The notes under the pieces were generated by a model, which worked only from the letters and a program-made list of their open reading frames with translations, did not search any database and had not been told where the DNA came from. A stretch of 64,000 bases of DNA. Source: Ophiosphaerella korrae (lineage: Eukaryota > Ascomycota > Dothideomycetes > Pleosporales > Phaeosphaeriaceae). Positions 32,114-41,592 of the stretch are shown piece by piece (the first letter of the stretch is position 1; every line of letters begins with the position of its first letter). A program made the translations under genes and the position numbers. The DNA is taken from the NCBI GenBank assembly GCA_028456385.1, contig JALNQF010000135.1, positions 1 to 64,000 of the forward strand, read 5' to 3'.

Positions 32114-32482
32114 ATGCACCAAAGAGTCCGTGCCGAGTTTCGATGTTCCGAATGGCATGAGAATCAAGGCGACGAAAGAACGAGGGTGAAACATTTCGCA
32201 AGGTGCACTGAAGCAATTCTAAGCGGTCAACTTTGCCCGCCAGCCAACCAAGAGGATGTGCATGTAGTGCAGAAATATGAACCGGATGAGAACTGTCCTG
32301 AATGTAAAGGGGAAACTCCACCCGAGTCCCCGCGAATACGGTTCCTAAGATCGCGGTGGAACTATGCAAGGTCAAGTTCTATGTGCATCAGTGCACTCGG
32401 TTTTCTGACCGATGTCTTCACTCTTCTGCTCCCTCATAGTAGCCATAAGCGTTTGCTCCAGCCATCCACCCCAACAAAATGA
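32114..32482 (+). CDS. Possible small Cys/His-rich protein
   Basis: ATG 32114 (MHQRVRAEFRCSEWHENQ). The first ~80 residues look protein-like, with Cys/His spaced as in a small zinc-binding fold (FRCSEWHENQ.., FARCTEAI.., GQLCPP.., NCPECKGETPPESPR). The last ~40 residues lose that character and run antisense to the frame at 32372-32893, so the true 3' end may be spliced away. Small fungal proteins of this type are common, but I cannot name a family. Confidence 0.35.
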   Translation: MHQRVRAEFRCSEWHENQGDERTRVKHFARCTEAILSGQLCPPANQEDVHVVQKYEPDENCPECKGETPPESPRIRFLRSRWNYARSSSMCISALGFLTDVFTLLLPHSSHKRLLQPSTPTK

Positions 32483-32893
32483 TTTGCAGCGTGATTTGGC
32501 CTCTTCCGTCCAAATTTCTCGCGGGATGAAGGCCCTAAGAAATTCAATGTCACTAATGTTGTCGTAATGCCATGGGGTGCGGTACAGTTCTTCTTCGCCG
32601 GTCTTGCAAGCTAGGAAGACTTTATGTGGAATGTCGAGTAGCCGTTCCCGATTGAGCGGACCCTGTACACTTATATCGTAGATAAACCACCGCTTTACCG
32701 GGTTGTTCGAATCGACCCCTTCCGGAATATGCATCCCATCATAGCAAGAAGCATTTGGCTGTGGGTTTAGAGGCCGATGGAGAACTTGGTTGCAAAACAA
32801 TTCTCCAAGAGTAGTATGACGCCTGAGTAGTTTGCCGGGAATGTCCGTAACGCAACTACGTATGATTATGCCCATTTGATTAGAGGAATCCAT
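32372..32893 (-). CDS. Possible hypothetical protein, 173 aa
   Basis: ATG 32893 (MDSSNQMGIIIRSCVTDIPG) to stop 32372. It contains ordinary-looking sequence (VKRWFIYDISVQGPLNRERL; TPWHYDNISDIEFLRAFIP; KSRCKSFCWGGWLEQTLMAT) with aromatic residues and no repeats. No domain is recognised. It overlaps the plus-strand candidate at 32114-32482 tail to tail by 111 bases; at least one of the two is probably mis-bounded. Confidence 0.4.
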   Translation of the reverse strand: MDSSNQMGIIIRSCVTDIPGKLLRRHTTLGELFCNQVLHRPLNPQPNASCYDGMHIPEGVDSNNPVKRWFIYDISVQGPLNRERLLDIPHKVFLACKTGEEELYRTPWHYDNISDIEFLRAFIPREIWTEEAKSRCKSFCWGGWLEQTLMATMREQKSEDIGQKTECTDAHRT

Positions 32894-33801
32894 TCAGGCT
32901 GAGTGTGCTGAAGTGCATCGAACAATAACGGTGCGAGTCCCAACGTAAATCGGAGGCATGCGCCACCGATCACGTGATTGGCATGGCAGTCAAGGGTCCT
33001 TGCTCCTGCAGCCCTGTTCGCTCTAGCTCTTTGGCTAAGCACTGCTCCGTTTACAAGTACAGATATTTTCGGCCCACATTCGCAAAGGTAACCCATCGGA
33101 TGCAAATCCGTGTCCGAGCGCTTCCCCGCCCAAATGTTTCCTAATATTTCCTTATGCTCCCCTTAGCCCTCAGTATTGTTCGATATCCCATGCACTTCCC
33201 CAAGGTTCTGAACTAGTGGGCTACCTATCATGGTATCTCACAAAATTTCGAAATACATAGGCCGACACATCTAGTTAGCGGCTCTTGAAGAACGGCTGGT
33301 CATAGCGTGTAGACTGCTAACCCGCCAACCACGTAGATAGGTGCCGCGTCCTCGTCGAGATATCTAATCATATCACAAACAAAAGAGGGCGCAGAGTGTT
33401 TATTTGGAAATACTCGATGGCGCACCTCATGTGTTCCTACGTTGTATCCTCGCTATCTCTCCCAAAGCTTGCAAGAGCTTCGATCCATTCGAGTTTTGGG
33501 AAAATCATAAGCAGGAACACCACGTTCAGCTTAGAAATGAAATTAAGACAATTTTTGAGGGAGTAGCCTACAAAAATAAAATTTAAAGCCCTTACTACAA
33601 GAAATTGGTAGCTAATATGCTAGCTCTAGCTTAGTGCTATCTTAACTGAGGTAAATCCATAGTTAGTTGGCCTGCTGCCTCTAGACTACCCCGCATTCTT
33701 CTAGATGCACTTAGTAGCATTCTATTTTCTAAAACCTACTAGATTTTCTATAACGTATCAGAGGCTATTAATTTTACCAAGGGCACGACCTTTTACTTCC
33801 C
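32894..33801. other. AT-rich flank, no gene seen
   Basis: About 900 bases. From ~33560 to 33790 the DNA is strongly AT-rich with many TAG/CTA triplets, like a RIP relic. A short frame at 33404-33586 begins with TTG, not ATG, and is unsupported. Confidence 0.45.
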
Positions 33802-35379
33802 ATGTCTTTAAACACAGATGGCCCGCAAAGGGCAGCGGCTTCACGCAAGAACACGTTCAGAAGTTCAGCATCAGTGACTCCACTGGTGGCGCAGCCTGAG
33901 GGTTCAAACGAAGATCTCCAAGCAGAAATATTGGTTGGTACCCATAAAGGCGGTGAACTGTCTGATGTCGCCACCTTATTTGCCCGCAACGGACTTTCGG
34001 TGTCCTCCATGAAAGACGATGATCAGACAGAGGCCGAAGCTCTCGATAGTGAAACTCTCAGAACACGGATGAAACTCGACGACTGGCGCTGTGGTGGCTG
34101 TAAACCGAATGGGGAGCCTTGTCTACGACTAATATCTAAAAAGCGACAAGTCAAAATCTGCTCCCAACTCGACCAAATGTTAACTCTTTCGCAATCAAGC
34201 AACAATTTCGACGATGAGCTAGAGGCGTTAATCATGCTTGTACATTGCCCGTATCATGATCATGGATATGCTAAGGAAGATCGGCTCGAGCTCTGGGCTA
34301 GGGTCTTCCCCCAAGGCTCTGCCAGCTCTACTGTCACCATTGAAAAACAAATTAAAAAAGCGCTTCGTCGGGTAGAGCAGCGATGTATAGGGATAAATCG
34401 GGAGGAAGAGCGCTGCCGTCAAAGTATTGGCGGCCAAAGGGTTCAAAATTGCCGCAAAACCATCGACGAAATCTTGCAGCCATATGTTTACGAGGATGCA
34501 GAACTCCTTGAGGGATACTTGAAAGTACTTGAGGGGAATATGTATTGCCATTCCCACATTGACAAGCAAGGATATAAAAGGGTCGACGAGTGGAAATCAA
34601 GCATCATCGACATCCTTGAGGAGTCTAAAACCGACCTTGTTCGAGATGCCAATCTACTTATATCCTCGGTCGAGGGCGAAGCTCAAGTCATTAATAGCGA
34701 AGCTGTGTCTGAAAGTACTGATATCACCAAAGCGACTGTCTGGCCCAATGGACAGCTGCCGACTCCAAGGAACACGCGCTCGTTATCGCCCGAGTTCCAT
34801 AATAGTCCGTCTAAGTTTTGGCCGTCAGCTTTTGACACTAGTCCTTTCCAAAGGCTCCCAAGGCCCGATGACGTCCCAAACCCCAAGGAATGTTATGATC
34901 TGGTGAAGAAGGTTGCCACACGCAACTTGGCCAAAACCCACAACATAGAGGGCTATGTGTACCTGTACGAAGTCGAGGGTAATGAAGGTTTTGCCAAGAT
35001 CGGATACACCAAAGCACTTGACAAAAGGCACAAAGATTGGAGTTTCGATTGCAACCGGAAGACAAAACTCCTATACCCACTATCAAAGGACGGTTTAGAG
35101 AAGGTCCCGAACGCACCCCGTGTTGAAGCTCTCTGCCACAGTGAGCTAGATTACTGCAGGATCCGGGTGGATTGTGGAGCGTGTTTGAAAGAGCATATTG
35201 AATGGTTTGAAGCATCACCGAAGAAGTGCATCCAAGTCATCAAGAAGTGGTCGCAGTGGATGAGAAAAGACCCCTTTGAAAATATTATGACTAACCAGGG
35301 GATGCTTTTGAAAAAAGAAGAAAAAGAGAAGACGAAGGACATGGATAAGTTCATGACGAGCGTTGCCATGCTAGCCTAG
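33802..35379 (+). CDS. T5orf172/GIY-YIG (DUF1766-type) protein with duplicated Cys/His module
   Basis: One exon, 525 aa, ATG 33802. Residues ~383-475 resemble the fungal DUF1766/T5orf172 branch of GIY-YIG nucleases: GYVYLYEVEG, then FAKIGYTK, an Arg-bearing helix (DKRHKDW), PRVEALCHSELDY carrying the probable catalytic Glu, and CGACLKEHIEWFEAS. Upstream lie two copies of one module: C97-x9-C107-x12-C120-x28-C149-x2-H152 and C195-x9-C205-x11-C217-x31-C249-x2-H252, probably zinc-binding. Residues 1-90 and ~285-360 look disordered. The C-terminus is Lys/Glu-rich. The gene is flanked by AT-rich decayed DNA on both sides. The fold family is likely; DNA-cutting activity is not shown by sequence, and the biological role is unknown. 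Confidence 0.75.
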   Translation: MSLNTDGPQRAAASRKNTFRSSASVTPLVAQPEGSNEDLQAEILVGTHKGGELSDVATLFARNGLSVSSMKDDDQTEAEALDSETLRTRMKLDDWRCGGCKPNGEPCLRLISKKRQVKICSQLDQMLTLSQSSNNFDDELEALIMLVHCPYHDHGYAKEDRLELWARVFPQGSASSTVTIEKQIKKALRRVEQRCIGINREEERCRQSIGGQRVQNCRKTIDEILQPYVYEDAELLEGYLKVLEGNMYCHSHIDKQGYKRVDEWKSSIIDILEESKTDLVRDANLLISSVEGEAQVINSEAVSESTDITKATVWPNGQLPTPRNTRSLSPEFHNSPSKFWPSAFDTSPFQRLPRPDDVPNPKECYDLVKKVATRNLAKTHNIEGYVYLYEVEGNEGFAKIGYTKALDKRHKDWSFDCNRKTKLLYPLSKDGLEKVPNAPRVEALCHSELDYCRIRVDCGACLKEHIEWFEASPKKCIQVIKKWSQWMRKDPFENIMTNQGMLLKKEEKEKTKDMDKFMTSVAMLA

Positions 35380-36337
35380 TGATTGGGTACTTTTGCTTTG
35401 AAACGTGAAGTGTGGGCGACTTCGACTTTCAGTACGGCTAATTCTCTTAGACGTTGCATAACACATGTGTGAGAAACATGAAGCCATGTTACTTCCTAAT
35501 CCCTCACCAATCAGCTACAAAAGTCAGCCTGCAATTCTATACCTAGCTCTGAGGATTTCTTACTTGCTCTCATGTCACACGATTGATAATTCGATACCCT
35601 AGGTAGAAGCCGCTTTTATCCGTGCCTGTAGCTCTGGCATTAACTACTAGCTCTTAATAATCCATTCACCGCCTTAACTTACTGTGTTTTTTCTTGTACC
35701 AGCTCTTGAAGACCGCTCGCGCCTAGCCCTCGCCCACCCTGCCCACTTGCCCAGCCTCGCCAGTCAAGACTGCGTTTCTGTGATACTTGGGTAGATTGGA
35801 CTAAAGCGGGACGGTCGCGCGACGCTCGCAGTAAGTCGTTGAATTGTATGGTAAGCATAGCGTATCCTTGAGTGATACTTAGGGGAAAGGCACTTCACAA
35901 TTTTAAGATGCTATTCTAAGGATATCTATTGCACCATCTAGTTATAGAGTTTGTTACGTTGAGAAACAGTTGTAGCGTCTCGCTACGCAGGGAGGGACGT
36001 TAATCTGTCGATACAAAATGCGCCAAAATAGCCTGAGCAGCGCAAAGTATTGCCTCATCAAATTTTACTTGCGGCACTTGAAACTCTTGTCAACAGCAAG
36101 AGGAGGTGGTTGAAGGGAAGTCTTATAGCTAACGTGTAATGATTGAAGAATATATTGAATAAATCGGGCACTATTTACAGAGTACCAGGTGGAGCAACAT
36201 GCTTGTACAACGACAGCTCCACCCCACCGTGCCAAACAGCCAAATAGACGAAGAATAACCAACAGCAGCCGATTACCACGAGTACAATAGTATATATCTA
36301 CGCTGCAGCTACCACAGTCGCACACCACCCTTTCCGC
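35380..36337. other. AT-rich intergenic region, no gene seen
   Basis: About 960 bases, partly TA-rich (35640-36060), with no supportable ORF. It lies between the convergent GIY-YIG and secreted-protein genes. Confidence 0.5.
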
Positions 36338-36766
36338 CTACCGCTTCCCCAAACATAAATGACTCCGCACATTCTGCTCCGGTTTGAACTCAATGTACGT
36401 CTGGGGACTCGGGCCGCCAGAGAACGCCTCTTTGCCCATGCCTACGTTATCGCCGCCTCCGTTAGCCCCAGCCCCTAAATCACAAGTGGGGAAGTGGCAA
36501 GGGGGGTAAAACCTACACTGGTCGCCTTCGAACAAGATGCACATGCCGCAGTCGGTGTTGGTGAAGCACTGCAGATATCGGGATCCCTCTTTGAGCGTGT
36601 TGCATCGCCCCGTGTACAAGGGCTGCCACTGGAGATTGTAATTGGGACAGTTGCCGCATATGGTCTGTGAATCGTTAGGGCCGGCACCGGGCGAGTCTGG
36701 GATTATGAGCGTGGGCGATGCGGCGGCGAGGCTCGCGAGGAGGAGACTGAAAGTGGTGAACTTCAT
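36338..36766 (-). CDS. Small secreted Cys-rich protein, effector-like
   Basis: ATG 36766; signal peptide MKFTTFSLLLASLAAASP. An intron at 36442-36516 (75 bp, GTAGGT..CGTAG, branch GCTAAC) is likely; splicing gives GDQCMGKEAFSGG and a 117-aa precursor with eight Cys (37, 40, 55, 67, 73, 76, 84, 113). The intron is a multiple of three without stops, so retention would give 142 aa with ten Cys. No known domain is seen. Size, secretion signal, Cys content and its place in an AT-rich, gene-poor stretch are typical of candidate effectors or antimicrobial proteins; the function is inferred only. Confidence 0.65.
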   Translation of the reverse strand: MKFTTFSLLLASLAAASPTLIIPDSPGAGPNDSQTICGNCPNYNLQWQPLYTGRCNTLKEGSRYLQCFTNTDCGMCILFEGDQCRFYPPCHFPTCDLGAGANGGGDNVGMGKEAFSGGPSPQTYIEFKPEQNVRSHLCLGKR

Positions 36767-37974
36767 GGTGGAAGTGAAGAGTTGGGAAGTTGGGCAGTTG
36801 ATGCGTATGTGTCTTGATATGTGGAACGAACATCTTATGGATACTGCTGGGGGCGTGCGTAGGAGTGAGTCAAAGATGAGTGGCTTGGTCGTTGTTGGGC
36901 GCTTTATTCCTTTGTTCGATGCGACAATTGACCTCATACCTAGTTATGTCGTGGCGTATCGAATAACATAATCTCCTGAAAAATAGAACCCTGCGTCTAT
37001 TTTCTGTTTAGAAGGCTATTGGTCTATATATCTTTAGCCATGAGTATCTAATTCTTTGCCCTTCCTAGCTGTTATTTCAGCATCTATATAAAATAGTTAT
37101 CATTGTATCATATAGTCGGGTCGCCGTAAAACAGTATCCTTAGCCTATTGTGCCAAACAACAAAAAAGGTAGGGAATAACTAATTGCCGTTGGTTATCCT
37201 AAGTAAGCAAGTACATATATACGCTATAGCCAGTCTGCAGCCTTATAGTCGCCAACAAGAGATGCTTTTAGAAACAAAATACAACCAGATAAATGCTTCG
37301 TAAATCTAGTAACCACGCGTGAATATGCTTAAGTGAGCATTACAAGTACAAAAAAATACTTGTAGAGAATACACATCGTATTCGAAGCGCCAACTCATTG
37401 CCACGCCTGCCAAAGATCAAGCCAATTCCCCAACGATTCAATGGCCAACACGCACCCGGAAACCCACCTAAGCAACAAATCATGCCGCTTCTCAATAGGT
37501 CGCGTGGGTAAGTGGTTAGCAATACCGACCTCAACACCGCGCCAACCCCAGAATCCAAATCCCACCTACGCCACCCAGCGTCTTTCTCCAGCCCAACACA
37601 ACAGCCCAGAAAGGCACTGTCTCGTCAACTCAGCGCAAAATCAAAATCATCGTGTATCGCTCCAACAACAGTGACCTTCAACCTGCACACACCGCGAACC
37701 AGGTGGAAAGCAGTGTGATCAGCGCCATGCAGTCACCAGTCCAGTCCCGCGCACAAAGTCTACTAGCCTCAACTCCACTTGAATATCACAGCACAGCATA
37801 CCAACGCAATTAAAAGCCAAGATATATTTGTCTGCTCTCCCTAACATCGTACCAAACCACACCACCTAACCCCATCACCCCACACGATCCCTACCCCCAA
37901 AACTGAATATGAAGACGAAGAAAAAGCGCATGCTAGCCCGGAACCATGCTCCCCGCATGCAGCACAAATCCCCC

Positions 37975-38017
<43 letters not shown>

Positions 38018-38323
38018 TGCATGCAGAAAAAGTGCGCGAGCTGGGAGCTAAGATCCGGGGGCCCCAAGATGCATGTAGGCAGCGGCTATGGACCACGCGT
38101 GTAGCAGGGGAGTAGCATATACTGTACTTTCCACACGCGGTATGCGGATGTAAAGGCAATTTGCGTGTGGTTCAGGTGGGGAGCCGACGAGACGGGTGCG
38201 CAGCACGCAGATGAGCGGCGCGTGGAGTGCAGCGAGCGCGCAAGGGTGCGCGACTGGCGACCAAGCCAAACAAAAGGGTGGTGGTAGGAAGGATGTGTTC
38301 CTCATTGATGAAGCAAGGCGTAA
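36767..38323. other. AT-rich and microsatellite-bearing intergenic region
   Basis: 1.56 kb. From ~36965 to 37350 the DNA is TA-rich and resembles a RIP relic. A (CA)19 tract follows at 37977-38015. No gene is seen. The region includes the promoter of the secreted protein and the 3' flank of UPF1. Confidence 0.55.
37977..38015. repeat. (AC)19 microsatellite
   Basis: Perfect AC dinucleotide tract of 39 bases, preceded by CCCCCT. Confidence 0.95.
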
Positions 38324-41300
38324 TCAACCGCCGATTTGGCTTGCGAAGGCTGTGGACACGCTGCGGGCATCGTCGTCGTCGAAGGCACCGCGGAGACCTC
38401 GAGTTGCGCCGAAGCCCGCGCCGATATTGGGGTTCTGGCGCGTGGACTCGACGAAGCGGTTGAGGCGGTCGGATTGGCTGAGTGATGTGGGTTTGCTGTA
38501 GTCGTTCAGGCTAAGGCCTGAGAGACTGATGCCACCGGGAGCTTGGGAGTCTGTCAATTCGCTGGCGGCTACGGACTCGCCGGCGACGCTTGCAGGTGCC
38601 CCATTTTTGCCCTTGATGCCGGATCCTGGACGGCCAGGCAGTGGCCAAGATTCCTGAAAGTTGGAGAACATGGGAGGAAAATTGGAAGATACGCCGACAC
38701 CACCAAGTGCCGAGGAGTGCACTGATGATACATCATCAGGGATATAGCCAACGATGGATCCATTATCGTTGTACTCCTGACGAGTAGGCTTGTTACCATT
38801 CCAACTGGCCTGGCGGCCTGAAGTCATGGCATTGGCGTGCTGATAAGCCATCTGGTAACGCTGGGGTCCACGGTACGTCTGCTTAGGGCGACTGAACTGG
38901 AGCAGCGATACCTGTAGGTTCGTGAGAGGCCCTTCAACGAGGCAGTTGCGCTCCTTGAAATGGAGAAGAAGGTAATGCCAAAGCGGATGCTTGGAAAGCA
39001 CTTTGGGGTTTCCGAGGATCACAAGGCCGTACTTGGCTCGCGTAAGAGCAACGTTGAGACGACGGGGATCACTCAAAAAACCAATACCCTGGTGGTCGTT
39101 GGAACGCACACAAGAAAGGATGATGAAGTCCTTCTCACGGCCCTGGAAGGCGTCAACTGAAGCTACTTCAACATCCTTGTAGTTCTCCTTCTTGAAGCTA
39201 CCAGTCGCTTGCATAGAGCTAACGACGTAGCTGCGCTGGCCTTCGTATGGGGTGATGATACCAATGTCACCCGGTTGTACGCCCGCCTTGAAAAATCGGG
39301 TGACAATCTTCTCCACGTTCTGCGCCTCAGTTCGGTTGAGGTAAGACGTTCCAGAAGCCGATATCTCCTCAGCGCCGAGATTAGACCAAAACATCATAGG
39401 GCTGTCAGCGACGGGCCAAGGGAAGTCGACATCGCGACGAATGCGCTCCTGCATCGTGACACCATTCTGGAGGGATCCTTCGTAGAACATGTTGGACGGG
39501 AATTCAGAAAGACAGGGATGCATGCGGTACTGCACTTGGAGTCGAATTGGCGAACAGCCTAGGATTACGAGACGTTCAAAGAGGGACTGGTTAAGTCCAG
39601 CTGTGGCGGCTTTCTTGTTCATGATGACAGGACCAAGCTGCTGATGATCACCAACAAGTACAACTTGCTTGCATCCCAGAACCAATGGAATCATGCATTC
39701 TGGTTCGGCTGACTGAGTGGACTCATCGATAAGAACAGTGCGGAACTTCATTTTGGAAAGACGAGGATCGCCGGCTCCTACGCAGGTGCAGCAAATGACA
39801 TCAGCTGCATTGAGAATCTCGCGCTCGGCAGCACGGGTAAGCTGCTTGAACTTCTTCTCATCCTGGCTTGACAACTCGCCCACATCACTCTTGAGTTGAT
39901 TCAGCTTGTTGAGCTCGACGTTGGTGTCGTTCATGCGGACTTGCTCGTGGAGAGATAGAAAGCCTACAGGGGACTCGACATCTTCCCTCGACTTGGCAGT
40001 GACACGGACTGTCTTCAGGCCAGTCAGATGGATTCGCTCGCACAACTGATCGACGGCGACGTTAGAAGGCGCACAGACTAGGACCTGGCTTCCACTGATC
40101 TTGCAAAGATGGTAGATGATGGTGGCGGAGGTAACTGTCTTTCCGGTACCGGGTGGGCCCTGAATCAAGCTAAGCGGTTTCTGTAGGACGCTCTTGACGG
40201 CGTTGATCTGGCTTCCGTTGAGCTCGGGGAGGCCTGGCACACTGAACTTGCGAGGAATCTGAATCTTCATGGGTGCGGCAGCAACCTCGTGACCAAGCAG
40301 GCGGTGGAAAATGTATCCGGATACGCTCATCTCATCAATGGCGAAGGTCTTCATAGCGTGTTGCATGCGGTCGAAAGAGGTGGCCTTCCAGACGTAATCG
40401 GCACTGAAGTTGTGGGTGCACTCGGTAGGTACAGACTTGTGGTCACCCTTAGTGCGCAACTCGATTGTGACCTCATCGGACTGGTTGTTGGGGATCTTGA
40501 TGACATAGCCGACGCCTTCCCAGTGGGGGCGCAGTTCTCCCGTATAGCGCAGACGCATCTCGTCGCCCACAGCAAGCTTGACGTCGCCGAGCTCGAGTTT
40601 AGGGAGAATGAAGCTGGCAGTGTGCTTGTTGTTGAGCGCCATGTCCCAACGCACAACGAGATTGTCCTGCGACTGTGACTCCTTGAGCTTGCGGTCGTAG
40701 TCGGCCTCGATCTTAACCAGGGGCCCGAAGACGTTCTGATACTGGAAAGCATCATCGTAGCGCAGGAGGACCTTGGCGATGACCTCCTCTTGGCCAGCGC
40801 CCTTCTCCAGGTCGGCGATGGTGGCGTTGGCGTTCTCCTTCCACAGCTCCTCGAGCTTGGCAATGGTCTGGGGGCTCAGGTGGCGGGCACGGAGCTGCTC
40901 CTGGTCGGTGGGGGCAGGGACGAGCCAGGGAAGGAAGGAGCGATCTTCAATCAAGGGCTGCCAGCGCGACGTGTCCCAGTTCATGTCCTTCTGCGAAGGC
41001 ATCGAGGCGCATGGCTGGCGGCAGAGCAGCACAACAACCGTGTCTGATTTGGCGGGAATGAAGCCGAGCAGGAAGACGTTCTTGGTGCCACAGTTGTAGC
41101 ATTCGAGCGTGGTGTCGCCCAGGGACGAGGCCGGGTGCAGCTGGACTTCCTTGTGGCGGGCGCGCACTAGGTGGTTGATGATGTGCGACGACGACGAATT
41201 GCCGCGGGCGCTACAGAACCATTTGGCGCAGGCGAGGCACTTGACGACGCTGCCGGCGTTGTGGATGCCGCAGTAGGCGCAGGCATGCGGGGGGAGTTCG

Positions 41301-41592
41301 ACCCTGAATATTCTTAGAACGAAAACCAGGCACAGAGTCCTGCGTGTCCTTACTCTTCCTCGGCCCGCATCGCAGGCTTGCCGTTGACTCCGCCAACCGG
41401 CATACTCGCCATGCTCTCCATATCGTCGTCGTCGTAGATGTCTGTCTCGTCGTCTTCTTCGCCGATGCGGCGTCTGCGGGAGCCCGACAGACCATGGTCC
41501 AGGATGCTCTCGTCGTCGCCTGCGCCGGCGTTGATGGTGGCTGCCGAGTCCGAGACCAGATGGTTGCCCATGTGCGTGAATGCGCCCTCCAT
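38324..41592 (-). CDS. UPF1: ATP-dependent RNA helicase UPF1 (NAM7)
   Basis: Core factor of nonsense-mediated mRNA decay; an SF1 helicase acting with Upf2/Upf3 in the cytoplasm. Exons 41592-41354 and 41303-38324 around a 50-bp intron (GTAAGG..TTCAG) close at 1072 aa. ATG 41592 ([17 protein letters not shown]). After an acidic N-terminus comes the Cys/His domain that binds Upf2 ([20 protein letters not shown] at ~86, [22 protein letters not shown]). The 1B/stalk region follows, then Walker [15 protein letters not shown] at ~463, motif [12 protein letters not shown] at ~605, [16 protein letters not shown] and the C-terminal motifs [19 protein letters not shown] and [16 protein letters not shown]. 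The C-terminus is Gly/Ser-rich with a few SQ sites. Complete and confident. Confidence 0.97.

Noticed and set aside
37499..37560. String resembling a Ser/Leu tRNA D region (GTAAGTGGTTAGCA)
   Set aside because: No acceptor or T stem can be folded and there is no B-box.
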